64,000 nt of DNA from Distichodus sexfasciatus. Taxonomy: Eukaryota; Chordata; Actinopteri; Characiformes; Distichodontidae. Made by a program: the position numbers and the translations under genes. The notes under the pieces were generated by a model. That model did no database searches, had not been told where the DNA came from, and saw nothing but the letters and a program-made list of their open reading frames with translations. Positions 1 to 43,578 of the stretch are shown here, one piece after another (the first letter of the stretch is position 1; every line of letters starts with the position of its first letter). Where the stretch lies: assembly GCA_032718565.1 (NCBI GenBank), contig JAVGVS010000003.1, forward strand, positions 2,186,178 to 2,250,177. Reading direction: 5' to 3'.

Positions 1-692
1 ATTTCACTCGTGCTCCTAAATGATCTGACGTTAAGTGTGGCCTTGATGTGTGCCAATGTGGAACTTAATTTGAACACTAATTAAATAGAGGTCAGTGACC
101 CTACAACTAGACACTGTCTGCTCTCATCAGCCATGTGCACTAGATTTATATGTGTGATTTATGTAACAATATGTTACCTTGTTGCTTCCTGCTTCTCACA
201 CTTGCATTTGTTCAAATAAAAAAAGTACGTATAGAAACTATGATAAACTCTGTTTGTCTCATTTTTTTGCCCAGCAGTGTTTTTACAGCACAAACCTTTT
301 TAGTTGACTATGAGGGCAAAAAGACTAAAAATATTCATTCATTAATCATAATTTAGGTAAAATGCCCAATTAATTGTAATATGCATTTGAGGTCATATCC
401 CCTAGAACAGCGTTTCTCAATCCCAGTCCTCGAGGACCATCGCTCTGCACAGATTCAAGTTTCCCGACCCACAGCACAGCTGATGCTACTGATTAGCTAA
501 TTAGCGACGTAGGATCAGCGTGCGGCGGTGCAGGAAATACCGAATCTGTGCACACCGGTGATCTGCGAGGACTGGGATTGAGAAATGTCGCCCTAGAATA
601 CATTTATCCTATATTTTTGTGGAAAAAATCATAATGGAAACGAATTTAGCTGCATTCACATTTTGTATTAATGCTTTTCTATTCTCATCTAG
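1..692. other. scly intron (3' part) at the window edge
   Basis: This is AT-rich intron sequence ending at the acceptor CTCATCTAG just before the first visible scly exon. The preceding exon, which should end near the conserved ANNETG motif, is not present here and must lie before the window. The only structured item is the small inverted-repeat element at 408-590. Confidence 0.7.
408..590. mobile_element. hAT-type miniature element with 8-bp target duplication
   Basis: The ends are inverted repeats: the left starts CAGCGTTTCTCAATCCC and the right, reversed, reads CGACATTTCTCAATCCC, continuing as CAGTCCTCG on both sides. The element is flanked by a perfect 8-bp direct repeat, CCCTAGAA, at 400-407 and 591-598. 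A CAG-start terminus with an 8-bp duplication is the hAT signature. There is no coding capacity, so it is non-autonomous. Confidence 0.85.
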
Positions 693-857
693 CCAATCAG
701 GGAGATTTGTCAGAAGGTGAAATCAGCAAGCCTGTCATCATCATCATCATCATATCCCAGAGTCCTACTGCACACCGATGCAGCTCAGGCCATTGGGAAG
801 ATCCGTGTGGATGCCCTGGAGCTTGGGGTGGACTACCTCACCATAGTTGGACACAAG
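693..857 (+). CDS. scly: scly exon with PLP-lysine motif
   Basis: The exon starts in phase 0 after CTCATCTAG with PIREICQKV and ends TIVGHK before GTAGCA. It holds an in-frame (TCA)6 run at 735-752 that encodes six serines in the loop before VLLHTDAAQ. Confidence 0.93.
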
Positions 858-3800
858 GTAGCATGCTAATAGCTATCCTGCTAATTTTCTGCGTAACCTC
901 CACACTCAGCAGCTAATGCTCACGTTTGTTACATTTCAGTTTTACGCTCCCCGAATTGGTGCCTTGTTTGCAAACAGTCCAGGAGTGATGACCCCTGTTT
1001 ACCCGTTGCTGTTTGGAGGAGGGCAGGAGCGTAACTTCAGACCGGGGTACACAGTCTTATCACCTGCCTAATAAATCAGTGAAATAAATCCAAAGCTTTG
1101 GCGCTGTGACTAGTATTATTTCTAACTTTTTAATCCTCAGAACTGAGAACACAGCCATGATCGCTGGCCTGGGGCAGGTAAGCAGGGATTTTAGTGGCAT
1201 TATAATCAGGATTATTCTTTTTGTTTTTGAGTATAGTGATTAGGAGTCGGCCAATAATGTTTTTTTTTTTTTAGGGTCGGCATTGATAGCGATTATTACG
1301 AATCAAGAAGACTGATAACTGATATTTTGAACATATATCTGCTGTAATAATCTGTTTATGACATCGTTTATTGGTGTGCTTGATCAGTAGTACTGCAGGG
1401 TTCCCACGGGTCCTTGAAATCCTTCAAAGTTTGTGAATCTGAACAAATAAGTTCAAGGCCCTGGAAAGTTTTTGAAAACAAGCATAAAAAGACACCGTCA
1501 CCGGGGGGGGGGATTCACAGTCTTTTATTGAATTTGCATCTAAAATTGTTTATTGAAAATTGTTTATTGAGGTAAATGCCACCGAGTGTGGTCCTTGAAT
1601 TTGAGGATATTGGTCCTGGAAAGTCCTTGAAAAGTCCTTGAATTTGATGTTAACTAAGGTGTGGGAACCCTGGTACCGTTACCAATACTGATACTGTACT
1701 AAAGAAGAAGAATGGTAAACAATGTTTTGTATTTTGATTATTGCAGCAAACATATTGGGTCAAAATCAGTCATTCAGCACAAAGAACAAATAAGGCACAT
1801 ACTGTAGAATAGGAATAGGTGCATAGAGTAAGCATATATAAATAGAATATAAAATGTAAAAAACTCTAAACTAGAAGTAGAAACTAGAGCCTGTGTAGTT
1901 AAGTTACATTCACCATTCGAACTACAATTATGGAATTGTCTTTTTGCATTGAGTGTTCGTAAGATCTTCAGTAACTCTAAACAGACGGTCTATTAAAAAT
2001 ATCAGTATCTTTATAGCATCTATGCTAACTATGTGAGGGATTCAGTAATATGTGCAAGTATCGTAACGGCAGCCAAGAGGAGAAACTACAATCTAGAGCT
2101 AAAGCGATTATTCAAATAACTCGAATAATTCGATTACAAAAAATGTGCAAGTCAGTTTTCATCAGAAATGTGCTGATTTCATAATTGTCAACTTTTACAC
2201 ATCAAACTATGGCAAATTTGAGTAGTGCAGGGCGTCCTGAACACAACAACATAGGGCATGCATGGCAAGGTATTGTCTTTTTTCCTGTTTACTTGAATAA
2301 TCGATGAAAAAGTAGATAGAATACTTGATTACAAAAAGAATCGAAAGTTCTTGCTACAATCAGGAATATGTACAAATAATGTTCAATCATTTGTGCAATA
2401 TTGTAACAGGAGTCAGGCGGAGAGAACTACAATTGCCATCAATCATTATTGAATGCCTCACGTAGATAAAATTGCTGTTAAATTTTCTGTTTAGAGTTTA
2501 GGGTATTATATTTTATAGTCTGTTTATATATGCATATTCTGTGTGCCTTCTCTGTACTCTGTAAAAACTGGAGCCGTGTCGTCTTGTTTCTCCCTAGCTT
2601 ATAGCTGAAATAACAGTAAAATTTACTTTGACTTGAGTTTCCTTGATTAGTAGTAATCGGTATCAGATAATTATACACTCCGATAATTGGCCGACACCTA
2701 ATAGAGATTTAGGTATTTATATGTAAAGGTAACCCATTTATGGCTCTCTTATGACTTTCCTCTTTGGCGAAGGCAGCAGAGCTGGTCGTTACAAACCTTG
2801 CCAAATATGAGGCTCATCTCCTGGATGTCAGACGCTACCTAGAACAGAGACTTCAGGTCAGTATGTAGTCTGTAGTGGCACTTTTCTCTCTCTCTTTTCA
2901 CCGTCTTCTGCTGTGCTGCTGCTGTTGCTCTAGACCTCTTTTCTGTCTGGTTTTAGGCTGTGTTTGGAAAGGAGAAGATTCATTTTAACCATCACTTCCC
3001 GGGCACGGACACTCTTCCCAACACGTGCAACGTGTCAATTTTAGGTCACGGGTTACAAGGTGTGTGCGCTCAGCTTCATTTCCACTCCCTCGGTCATTCC
3101 AGGAGAAATGAGTGAAATTAAACATGATGGGATTAAACATTTATTCAAAGTTTTGACGTCACAGGTCCCGGGCAAATGTGGGTCAGGGCTTGACCTCGTC
3201 CATTTGCAAACATAATAGCTGCATTCAATAATTGATTTGACTTTTTGCCCCCCCGCCGCAGGCCGCAGGGTGCTGGCCACCTGTCGGAGGTTACTCGCCA
3301 GCGTGGGGGCCGCCTGCCACTCAGACCGAGGGGACGAGTAAGTCAGCGGCCTCAAACCACCTCCTTTATTCGTAGGGGGGTAAATCATGAGTGTCATCAC
3401 AATACGTTATTATATCAAGTCAGCAGACAAGGATTTGATATCTGTAGATATCACAAAGTCTGATATGATGCATTTGGATTTGATCCAGTTCAGGAGATGA
3501 TTGATATGAGAAAATATCATATGGTCATCGAATTGATGTATCATCACACCCCTTTTTAATCCTGGAAACGTGTCCGTGTAAAAGTATGACTTTATTTTGG
3601 CATTAGGGAACATTTCCTTTACTTTGCTTTGATGCTACAGACTTCTGTGTTGTAACTCTCCTATCTTTAGGTGGCAGTTTTGTTTTAGTCGCTAAGGTCA
3701 GATCGAGGCAGGTCACTGCTGAATTAGTTATTGCTGACGGCAACGTGACCCAAGCAGCTTTGCCTGCGTGTTTTAAACCCTCCCTTCACTTGTGTGAACC

Positions 3801-4857
3801 TCTGCAGAGACTGTTGGTAACTGAGACAGATTATTAGTAGAGATGCACGATAAGGGAATTACAGGCCGATGCCGATATCCATAATTTTTCATACTTCTAG
3901 CTGCTGATGTCGATGCCGATGCTGGTAAATAGTTCGTAAAGACACGATATTGTGTTCGCCAAAGTTCCACTGTGCACTACACCATAGCTCTGACATTTCT
4001 AACGCAGCGTCGGGTCAAGCGAGCATGAAAGCAGAGTTTAGCGAGGGTGGAGCATTTTGAGCGTAGTGCACAACATTTTAAGAAAAAAGTTACTTCCCGC
4101 CCTATGTGGTCCCGCCCTATGTAGTCAGATAGGGTGCGTGTGACTCTCCGTGTGCACTACTTGGTGCGTAGAGAGCCATGAAGCTACAACACCGGCTATT
4201 TCTTGAGATGCATACTACCGCATAGAAAAGTATGATAAGAGCGTCTTACCTACCGTACTGTGAAGTGCGGCAGTACGCGGCTCGGGACACAGCCCATGTG
4301 CAAGCTCACATTCACTAAGTGAGGCAAACACGCAGTTTTTGCCCGTCCAGACAGAGTTGAGCGCATGAAGACGAGATTTTGCTTGCGAGCGCTCCACTGC
4401 GTGCTGAGAATTCTGGCAGAAGGCGGGGCCGTATAAAATCCCACCTCTGACTTTGGACATGCCTGGCTTTAGCGCTACCTTTCTGACGTATAACAAATGG
4501 GTCCGAAATTATCGGCTTAAAAAATCTGGCGAATCTGAGCATCGGTTCGATGTCTGCGACTTAAGAAAATAGCAATTATCAGCCGATTCCGATATGATTC
4601 TGATATAAGTTCTAAGATATAAGTTATAAGGATAAACTGGTGATACCTGCAGTAGATCCTGCCAGTTAGGGATTGTAAATGTTTCTAAATATTTACTCTC
4701 CAGGCCTTCACACATCCTTTTGAACTGTGGGATTCCGTACCACCTGGCCGTGAACGCTCTGAGGATCAGCGTGGGCAGAGAGACGAGCCGTGAGGACGTG
4801 GACGTCGCGGTCGAGGACCTGAGGAACACGGTGGAACAACTGGAGCTGATCAACTAG
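693..4857 (+). CDS. scly: Selenocysteine lyase, C-terminal half (5' exons outside window)
   Basis: Seven exons join in frame: 693-857, 940-1046, 1141-1177, 2773-2856, 2957-3059, 3262-3337 and 4704-4857, giving 241 residues and stop TAG. The enzyme is a cytosolic, PLP-dependent class V aminotransferase-fold lyase that splits selenocysteine into alanine and selenide, feeding selenium recycling. Visible motifs are HTDAAQAIGK, the PLP-lysine motif TIVGHK (local residue 55), FGGGQERNFRPGTENT and GAACHSD with the catalytic cysteine at local residue 184. The Lys-Cys spacing of 129 equals that I recall for the human enzyme. The length from this point to the stop also fits the human protein. The frame has no breaks. 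An odd point is a run of six serines coded by a TCA microsatellite. The related cysteine desulfurase NFS1 is less likely because the end matches SCLY and espnl follows. Confidence 0.95.
940..1046 (+). CDS. scly: scly exon, FYAPRIGAL to RNFRPG
   Basis: The acceptor is ACATTTCAG and the donor GTACAC. The exon ends two bases into the glycine codon of the conserved RPGTEN motif, which the next exon completes. Confidence 0.93.
1141..1177 (+). CDS. scly: scly 37-nt micro-exon
   Basis: This very short exon completes RPGTENT and adds AMIAGLGQ before the donor GTAAGC. Its phases (2 in, 0 out) are right, and the residues match the family without a gap. Confidence 0.92.
1241..2700. mobile_element. Non-autonomous hAT-like element with nested insertion
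   Basis: The left end TAGGAGTCGGCCAAT and the right end ATTGGCCGACACCTA are inverted repeats. The flanks ATAGTGAT (1233-1240) and ATAGAGAT (2701-2708) match at 7 of 8 positions, as expected for an aged hAT target duplication. No transposase frame is visible. It fills most of the intron and contains a second element at 1396-1672. Confidence 0.7.
1396..1672. mobile_element. Short inverted-repeat element nested in a hAT-like element
   Basis: It runs from CAGGGTTCCCACGGGTCC to GGTGTGGGAACCCTG, so the outer 10 or so bases are inverted repeats. The interior is rich in CCTTGAAA-type motifs and has a G10 run near 1504. The flanking duplication is not clear, so the superfamily is uncertain; CAGGG ends suggest hAT. 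Confidence 0.6.
2773..2856 (+). CDS. scly: scly exon, AAELVVTNLAKYEAH
   Basis: The acceptor GGCGAAG precedes GCAGCAGAGCTG. The 28 codons fit between phase-0 boundaries and end RYLEQRLQ before GTCAGT. A GCAG acceptor three bases downstream would drop one alanine and is the alternative. Confidence 0.9.
2957..3059 (+). CDS. scly: scly exon, AVFGKEKIHFN to GLQ
   Basis: The acceptor is GGTTTTAG and the donor GTGTGT. It contains the conserved FPGTDTLPNTCNVSI stretch and ends in phase 1. Confidence 0.93.
3262..3337 (+). CDS. scly: scly exon with catalytic cysteine
   Basis: The acceptor CCGCCGCAG follows a C-rich tract and the donor is GTAAGT. It encodes ASVGAACHSDRGD, which carries the catalytic cysteine. 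Confidence 0.94.
3338..4703. other. Last scly intron
   Basis: This 1.37-kb intron contains no exon I can support. More than half is a repeat (3838-4610) whose relatives occur at 33993-34360 and 57217-57806. Confidence 0.8.
3838..4610. mobile_element. Inverted-end DNA element, GATGCACGAT family
   Basis: It begins with a GATGCACGATAA end followed by GGCCGATGCCGATATCC and closes with AGCCGATTCCGATATGATTC, i.e. degenerate inverted ends rich in CGATA. The core, around GATGCATACTACCGCATAG and CTTACCTACCGTACTGTG, recurs near 34000 and 57410. The GATGCACGAT ends suggest hAT, but no clean target duplication was found. Confidence 0.5.
4704..4857 (+). CDS. scly: scly terminal coding exon
   Basis: The acceptor is TTTACTCTCCAG. 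It encodes EPSHILLNCGIPY, then NALRISVGRETSREDVDV, and ends QLELIN with stop TAG at 4855-4857. The length and end match the family C-terminus. Confidence 0.95.
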
Positions 4858-4958
4858 GTTTTAACAGGAGCACTGATAACAGTTATTCTGATATTATTCT
4901 GGGATGTTGCATACAGAGCTCTGTAGGAGATGTGAATGGAAAAAATGACGGTTGAAAA

Positions 4959-4964
4959 ATTAAA
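4959..4964 (+). terminator. Possible scly polyadenylation signal (ATTAAA)
   Basis: ATTAAA lies about 100 bases after the stop. No AATAAA was seen close by, so this variant hexamer is only a candidate. Confidence 0.3.
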
Positions 4965-6394
4965 TATGACGCGCGCCAACATTTCTGACGAAGCTTTTAG
5001 TTTGGGTCAGTATTTTTCCAGGACAGTTTGGCAAAATGAAAACCACATTATGGAACAACTTTATTTTGTGAACTTGATGTGCGATTGGCCTCTAATATAA
5101 GGGTATTGGTTTGCAAATCATACTCTGACCCTGTTCTAATTGTGGGAGCTCAGTTGAAAGCAGAAACCTAAGCAGATCTTCCTTCTTCATTCTTCTAGTT
5201 CTGCTTTTGGAGCTGTCCAGACTACAGCAGTTGGTTGATAAATAATTCAACCCCAGACCGCCAGGTTTAGAGTATTGCTATGAGCGTGTCCTCTTCTGCT
5301 GCATTATTGTGGTTTCCGTGTTGTCGAAGTGACCCGCAAATGTATTGACCTCATTGATCAAGTTTTGCGAACCATTACTAAAGTCCATTCATTCATTATT
5401 TTTTTCAACCTGCAATGTTTCTCCTTTCTCCCCGTCACCTCAGGAGTTCTGCAGTTACACCCTTGAATGTGATTTATGTTTCTGGAATTTTTTTGGCTGG
5501 GTTTTCGGTTGAGAAGTTTTAATTGCCAAAGTTGCATGCGACGAGGTCTTTATTTTCTTTTTTTTGGTAAATATTGTTAAGAGGCCATTTATTTTTAAGG
5601 GATGTGAAACTATATTTAAAAAATGTTAAACTTTTGGTATTTGTATGTTCATATTGTCAGGTTTGGGGTTAAGCCTGTATGAGCTGAATGCACGGTTGGG
5701 GCCTGAGTGGTTACAGGTCTGAGTGACTTGACGGATGTATGTTTTATGTATGTTTTATTTATTAATTTAACTAATATGTATTTTTTTTATGTTTACGCTG
5801 GGGGTCTATGTATTCTTTTATGTCATACCACTGGTATGGTTTCTTCAGGGCTGGAACCAGTTGGTACTAATCAAGGAGATCGGTAATTGATTTTTTTGAA
5901 CCGATATACTGAATGAAAATATTCACTGTATATAACCAACGTGACCGATATGCCAATATGTCTGTATGAAAATTGGTGTCAAATTTTTGTATAAGATATA
6001 CACCAACACAGAAGTCAATTTAAATGTATTTTAGCATCTTTAATTTGGGACGGTTGGTTGCGTAACAGTTTAGCCTTCAATATTTATAGGCCTAACTTCT
6101 GACTAATCAGATTACAAATCAGGTTTTACTCTCTACTCGAGCACATCAAGTTGATTTCAGTCAGAGAAATGCAGCCACGTCAGGGCCAAACTATGGCATT
6201 TTAAATTAATAAACCGCATCAACATATTGGTCGTAAAAATGAACGATACCCATAAAAATGCCAAATATCAGCTAGTCTGATAATCAGTTGACTCCTAGTT
6301 TACACCCTGGAATTTTGGGAACATATCCTACTCCAGAAATGACTTCATTGTATGAATGCAGAAAGAAATGTACTTGACTGCTCTAGTGGAGATG

Positions 6395-7042
6395 TGTAAG
6401 GACGGTTTGGGTGTTCGTCCCGTGATCGGTGGTCGCCGGTTCCTATCCCAGACGGGTAAAGGTAACGTCCCCAAGCACTGCTCCCCATGGGTGTTTTCAC
6501 ATATAGTCCTCTTTAAAGGAACCGAACTCAGTCCTCTAGAAGTGGTCCAAAAAGCGGACCAACAGAAAGGGAACTCGGTTCCTTTAATGTTCACACTGTG
6601 AGTTCATTTGAAAGGGGACTCAGTTCTCTTTCTGGTCCACTTCAGCGCAAATGGGGCCTCAGTCCTTTTTCTGTTCATACTTCATTCTTATGGAGCTCTC
6701 AGACCTTTACTGCTTTGCATTCTGCCTAGTCAAAGCGAACCAGGAGCGCCTTGCGTTTAGAAGGCGTGAGTTAAACGAATGTGCTCTCAGTTCGGTTCGT
6801 TTCAGAGGGGTCTGAGTTCGTTTGGTGTGTTTACATATACATAAAAAATGCTGACTAATCGATCTGAGTTCGCTTTGAGGGCTGCAACGGACCAAGTGTG
6901 AAAACACCCCATGGTAATTGCCCTCTGCTCCTTCGCGGATGGGTTAAATATGCAGAGGTCACTTTTGGTTGTAGTGCACTATGTGCTGTGCTGTGATGTG
7001 TTCACAATGACGAATAAGCACTCACTTTTTCAGTTCACTGAT
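6395..7042 (+). repeat. SINE family A, split by a 417-bp insertion
   Basis: The tRNA-like head (GTTCGTCCCGTGATCGG, then CGCCGGTTCC) and body (CCCCAAGCACTGCTCC) are at 6395-6490. The SINE resumes at 6908 with CTCTGCTCCTTCGCGGATGG and the tail CACAATGACGAATAAGC. The two halves belong to one SINE copy. Confidence 0.75.
6491..6907. mobile_element. Non-autonomous DNA element inserted in a SINE
   Basis: The ends are inverted repeats, GTGTTTTCACATATAG on the left and AGTGTGAAAACAC on the right. The target CCCATGG is duplicated at 6484-6490 and 6908-6914 (8 bp if the adjacent C is counted). The interior repeats CGAACTCAG/GGACCAA-type motifs in both orientations and codes for nothing. The duplication size points to hAT. 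Confidence 0.75.
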
Positions 7043-7674
7043 CAGCGAGCCCATAGCATCGATCCAAAATGAAACATTGATCGCCTCAGGAATAAAAATT
7101 TCAAATGCTGTTCATTTATGATTGAAATCAACGGGAGTGATAGTGTTAAATCAGCATATGATATTGTCTCGTCAGTTGCCGGCTGCTGAACAAAATCGAA
7201 TCTAAAAAGTATCGCTGCCACCTGTGATATCGGAAGTTGTCAAATCATTGTCTGTTCAGTTGATATTGATAATATTGTATCGTGAAGTAACTTACAATTT
7301 ATCAAGATGTTACTGACGGACTTTATTCACCAACACATCGTGATATTGAGCCGTTCTGTCATCATTAAAGATTTCAAGCATCACCCAAAGTGTAGCAGTC
7401 TAATCCCTTGTTTCTCTTTGTTGATTAAACAACCTTGGCCATTCAGAGACGCATCAATATTGAATGCAAGTTGTAAAAATAAAGTCTATGAATGCTCTGC
7501 CGCGTCTTCAGATCCCCATTCTCTCGTTACCGAGACTCGACTTGTTTGTGAAGTCCAGCCGTGTGTGGTGGTGTGTAACGTCCAGGCACAATGGAGAGCG
7601 GCGGGCCGTTTTTTTGTGCCGTTGCCGGCCTTCTTTCATTACCTTTACAGCTCACTGGAATGACCCTCTTCTGT

Positions 7675-7699
7675 ACACACACACACACACACACACACA
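7675..7699. repeat. (AC)12 microsatellite upstream of espnl
   Basis: This is a pure AC run about 160 bases before the espnl start codon. TG-rich sequence follows at 7750-7782 and could pair with it. Confidence 0.9.
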
Positions 7700-7855
7700 A
7701 GCCTGTCCACCAGCTGGCAGTCGGAATGGTGTCGGATATCTCTTCTGGAGTGTGTGTGGTTTTTTGTGTTTTGTGTGTGTGTCCTGCCAGGGCAGCCAGA
7801 TCCTCTCGAGGCTGTTTGGCGAGTCAGGACGCTTGTGAGGATTTTGGATGGGGCG

Positions 7856-40920
<33,065 letters not shown>

Positions 40921-41466
40921 TGGAGACAATGTATTTGATGTTGTTTATTTTTTATATGTTTCTGTATAAAGCATCTCTGTTAAGTAAGTGCTGAATCGGT
41001 CCACACTGAGATGATATTTTTTTGCTTTCTTTAAACGGCACTTTTTAAAGATGGGTGTGGAGTTGGTGTTAGAAACCAATAGCATGTAGACAGTTTGTAT
41101 TTTTTGTTTGTGTGCGGTTGGGATGGTGAAAAAAAAGTTTGAAAATGGTTTTATGAATGTGATTTTTGCACTCGTCATGTGTCTGCAGATATCAGTATGT
41201 GATGCAAGATGTAAGACTGAAAAACTGACATATAGTATTGGAAATCAGAAATATTTAGAAGCATAAGATTGTCTAAATTGTTTTACATTTGCATTTCTTT
41301 TTGTGCCTCATTGCCCCAGCTAAAGTGCACCACTTCAACAAGATTAGGCCACTTTTAAACATAATCTGCTAAATGCATTTTGAACGCCATAGTGACACCA
41401 CATCATATCAACCACATATAAACACACGCATAAATATCATTTGTAATTAGACATGCTGGAACATTA

Positions 41467-41472
41467 AATAAA
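41467..41472 (+). terminator. Candidate espnl polyadenylation signal (AATAAA)
   Basis: AATAAA about 550 bases after the stop codon, the first canonical hexamer I found downstream of it. Confidence 0.45.
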
Positions 41473-41599
41473 TTGAGCAGTGAAAATGTATCAGTGTGCA
41501 CATCATTACAGTCAATTAAAATCTTGCTCCAGTGAGCTGGCTGGCGCCTGTCAGCCTAATGATTAAATTATCTGTCTGATCCACATCAGTATACCCAAG

Positions 41600-41930
41600 A
41601 TAGTGTCTGTGTCTGTGTGTGTGTGTGTGTGTCTACCATGTTTTTATGCACTGTGGGGACCTTTTTGAGCCTTTTTGTCCCCTGAAATCACGTTTATGCA
41701 TTTTTTATGGCGTTGTGGGGACATTTGAGAGGTCCCCACGAGGAGAAATTACTTTATAGAAAATGTATGTTGTATTTGAGAAACTAAAAGATGTGCATTT
41801 GGTTACTGAGGTTAAGGTTAGGGTTAGGGATACAGTAGGATTAGCTGTAGAATTATTTACATCTAGTCATTATAGGAGTCTATGGAATGTCCCCACAAAG
41901 ATAGTTGTACAAGTTTGTGTGTGTGTTTGT
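41600..41930. repeat. Dispersed GTGGGGAC repeat with telomere-like units and TG tracts
   Basis: TG microsatellite, CACTGTGGGGACCTTTTT, GAGGTCCCCACGAGG, GGTTAAGGTTAGGGTTAGGG and a closing ATGTCCCCACAAAG plus TG tract. This arrangement is a familiar fish intergenic repeat; TTAGGG occurs only twice, so it is not a telomere. Confidence 0.6.
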
Positions 41931-41962
41931 GTGTGAGGGCCAAGGCTATTTCTCTTTAAGAG

Positions 41963-42028
41963 CAGGTGGGTGCTTGGCTCATGCTGTTTGGAGTCTGAAA
42001 ATAGTCTCACTAACTTGACTAAAAATAG
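41963..42028 (+). promoter_or_regulatory. Candidate klhl30 muscle promoter elements: E-box and MEF2 sites
   Basis: An E-box CAGGTG lies at 41963-41968, a near-consensus MEF2 site CTGAAAATAG at 41995-42004 and a perfect MEF2 consensus CTAAAAATAG at 42019-42028. They sit just before a good splice donor, CCCCAAG then GTAAGC, at 42159. Human KLHL30 is, as I recall, skeletal-muscle enriched, which fits. That these sites are used is inference. Confidence 0.45.
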
Positions 42029-42714
42029 CAGACTGAAAGACCGCCATGCTGCCCCAGTGACTCGACAAAAGCGCTTTGAATCCTTGTCTTCGTCGAGTAT
42101 CAACATGTGCCAGAGACTGTTATTTTGAACAATGATTTCCGCTGTCATTTAGCCCCAAGGTAAGCTCAAATTCTGAATTTGATTGCATGCGCTGACTTGT
42201 TTCTAAATCTTAGGCAGTTCGTTTCATACCTTTATTTGAAGCGTTAGCTGCTACTGAACTTGGAGAACAAGTGTTTAAACTGATGACATGATAACATTAT
42301 GAAACTTAATATTCAAGATTTTGTGGCTTTATTTAAGACATTTTGGATGACATCATCATTGAATAAAAATAGATGTCACTATTAAACATTGGTTAAAGCA
42401 GCTAATTGTAGATAAATACAAAAATAAATACTAAAAAATATTAAAGTATACAAAAAACATTAATGAAACAAGAGAAATATTGTCTTGTTTTTGAATGAAT
42501 GTTTTTGGTTTCACTTTTGTGGACCATTCAAATTTGTTTTGTAAACAAGGTCCCCAGAACATATAAAAATATTAGGAAAATCATTAAAAAAAACCTATGT
42601 ATGGTAATGATGTTGGATTTCTTTGCTTTGATTATTGTTTGCTAATTTGTTGTTACAATTACATTTCTTACTTAAATGCTTTATCAGGGCTTTTTCATTC
42701 ATGCTTTGTCATTT

Positions 42715-43352
42715 GTGACCCTCCACGGCAAAACCAGTCGCTCGTCGCAACGGAGGTTTCCGAGAAAAACGACCGTTTATGTTGCGTGGGGTAAAATTTT
42801 GGATTTTTTGTTTTTAGTGTTTTGAAACAGTGGAAGGTCTATACTGTACTGTTGTGAATAGATTTCGCTGAAAAACTTAACCTTTCCATCCTAAAAACGT
42901 GACTTTCTTGAGGTGAGGAATTCAATTGCAGCAGAATGTTAAAAGTTTCTGTTTTGACCGCTCTACTCCAATATTTACGGTAAATCCACTCGTTGAGTAG
43001 CGTGAAGATATTTCTCCGGAATCCATCTTCGTCTCCCAACTTCAGTTAACCTAACGCAGGTAGGCTATCCGTGTGGCTGTGAATGCAGCGTAAATACAAA
43101 CATAGCCGCGACTGCACCAAGCGTCTGTGAGTGCTACGTCGATAGTCAACTTCAAAGGCAGATTTCTCCGTTTCTCACTTGGTGTGACAGGAGAAACCCG
43201 ACTCCTTTGAATGTTGATATCTCAGTCATATGTCGTCCGATTCATTCAATATAGGTATCGTTTTGAAGCTTGATTTATGCCCTTTCATGGAAACATAATA
43301 ACTAAATTTTGAAAATTTGCAACAAGCGACTGGTTTTGCCGTGGAGGGTCAC
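42715..43352. mobile_element. GTGACCC-family DNA element, full copy
   Basis: Inverted ends GTGACCCTCCACGGCAAAAC and GTTTTGCCGTGGAGGGTCAC, extending inward through CAGTCGCTCGTCGCAACG and TTGCAACAAGCGACTG. ATTT flanks it directly on both sides. It ends 226 bases before the klhl30 start codon. No frame for a transposase is present. Confidence 0.88.
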
Positions 43353-43578
43353 ATTTGATTGCAGAGCAGGGTTATGAGAAGCCTTCTTCAAAAGATTTTA
43401 GTCATTGTGTGACACAGCAGGAATACAAAACCCCTTCCACACAATATTATACCATGTTGTAATGTTAAAGATGTGTATATTTATTTAAACTGCTTAATTC
43501 TGCCTATGAAGATAAACACTGTACGCTGTTGGTTGGCTTGAACCCTGTCACCGCGTCAAGATTGTCATCTTCGTCATC

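Larger units (their letters stand above)
4858..7855. other. scly-espnl intergenic region
   Basis: It contains the scly 3' UTR, AT-rich sequence with a possible old hAT-like element (about 5840-6300, with CCGATAT motifs and AATCAGTTGACTCCTAG at its right end), an interrupted SINE (6395-7042), an AC microsatellite and the likely espnl promoter/5' UTR. No gene is seen on either strand. Confidence 0.6.
40921..43578. other. espnl-klhl30 intergenic region
   Basis: It holds the espnl 3' UTR, a GT microsatellite with a telomere-like repeat (41600-41930), a candidate klhl30 promoter with a non-coding exon (41960-42159) and a 638-bp DNA element (42715-43352). The AT-rich stretch 42170-42700 shows nothing recognised. 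Confidence 0.65.

Noticed and set aside
6395..6470. tRNA-like sequences with A and B boxes at SINE heads (also at 11861, 21825, 24005 and others)
   Set aside because: They do not form a complete cloverleaf and each is followed by the same SINE body, so they are not tRNA genes.
7754..7855. Upstream in-frame ATG for espnl
   Set aside because: The extension is coded by TG-rich repeat and a likely splice acceptor (CCTGCCAG at 7790) separates it from the exon.
41800..41830. Telomere repeat
   Set aside because: Only two TTAGGG units within a dispersed repeat.
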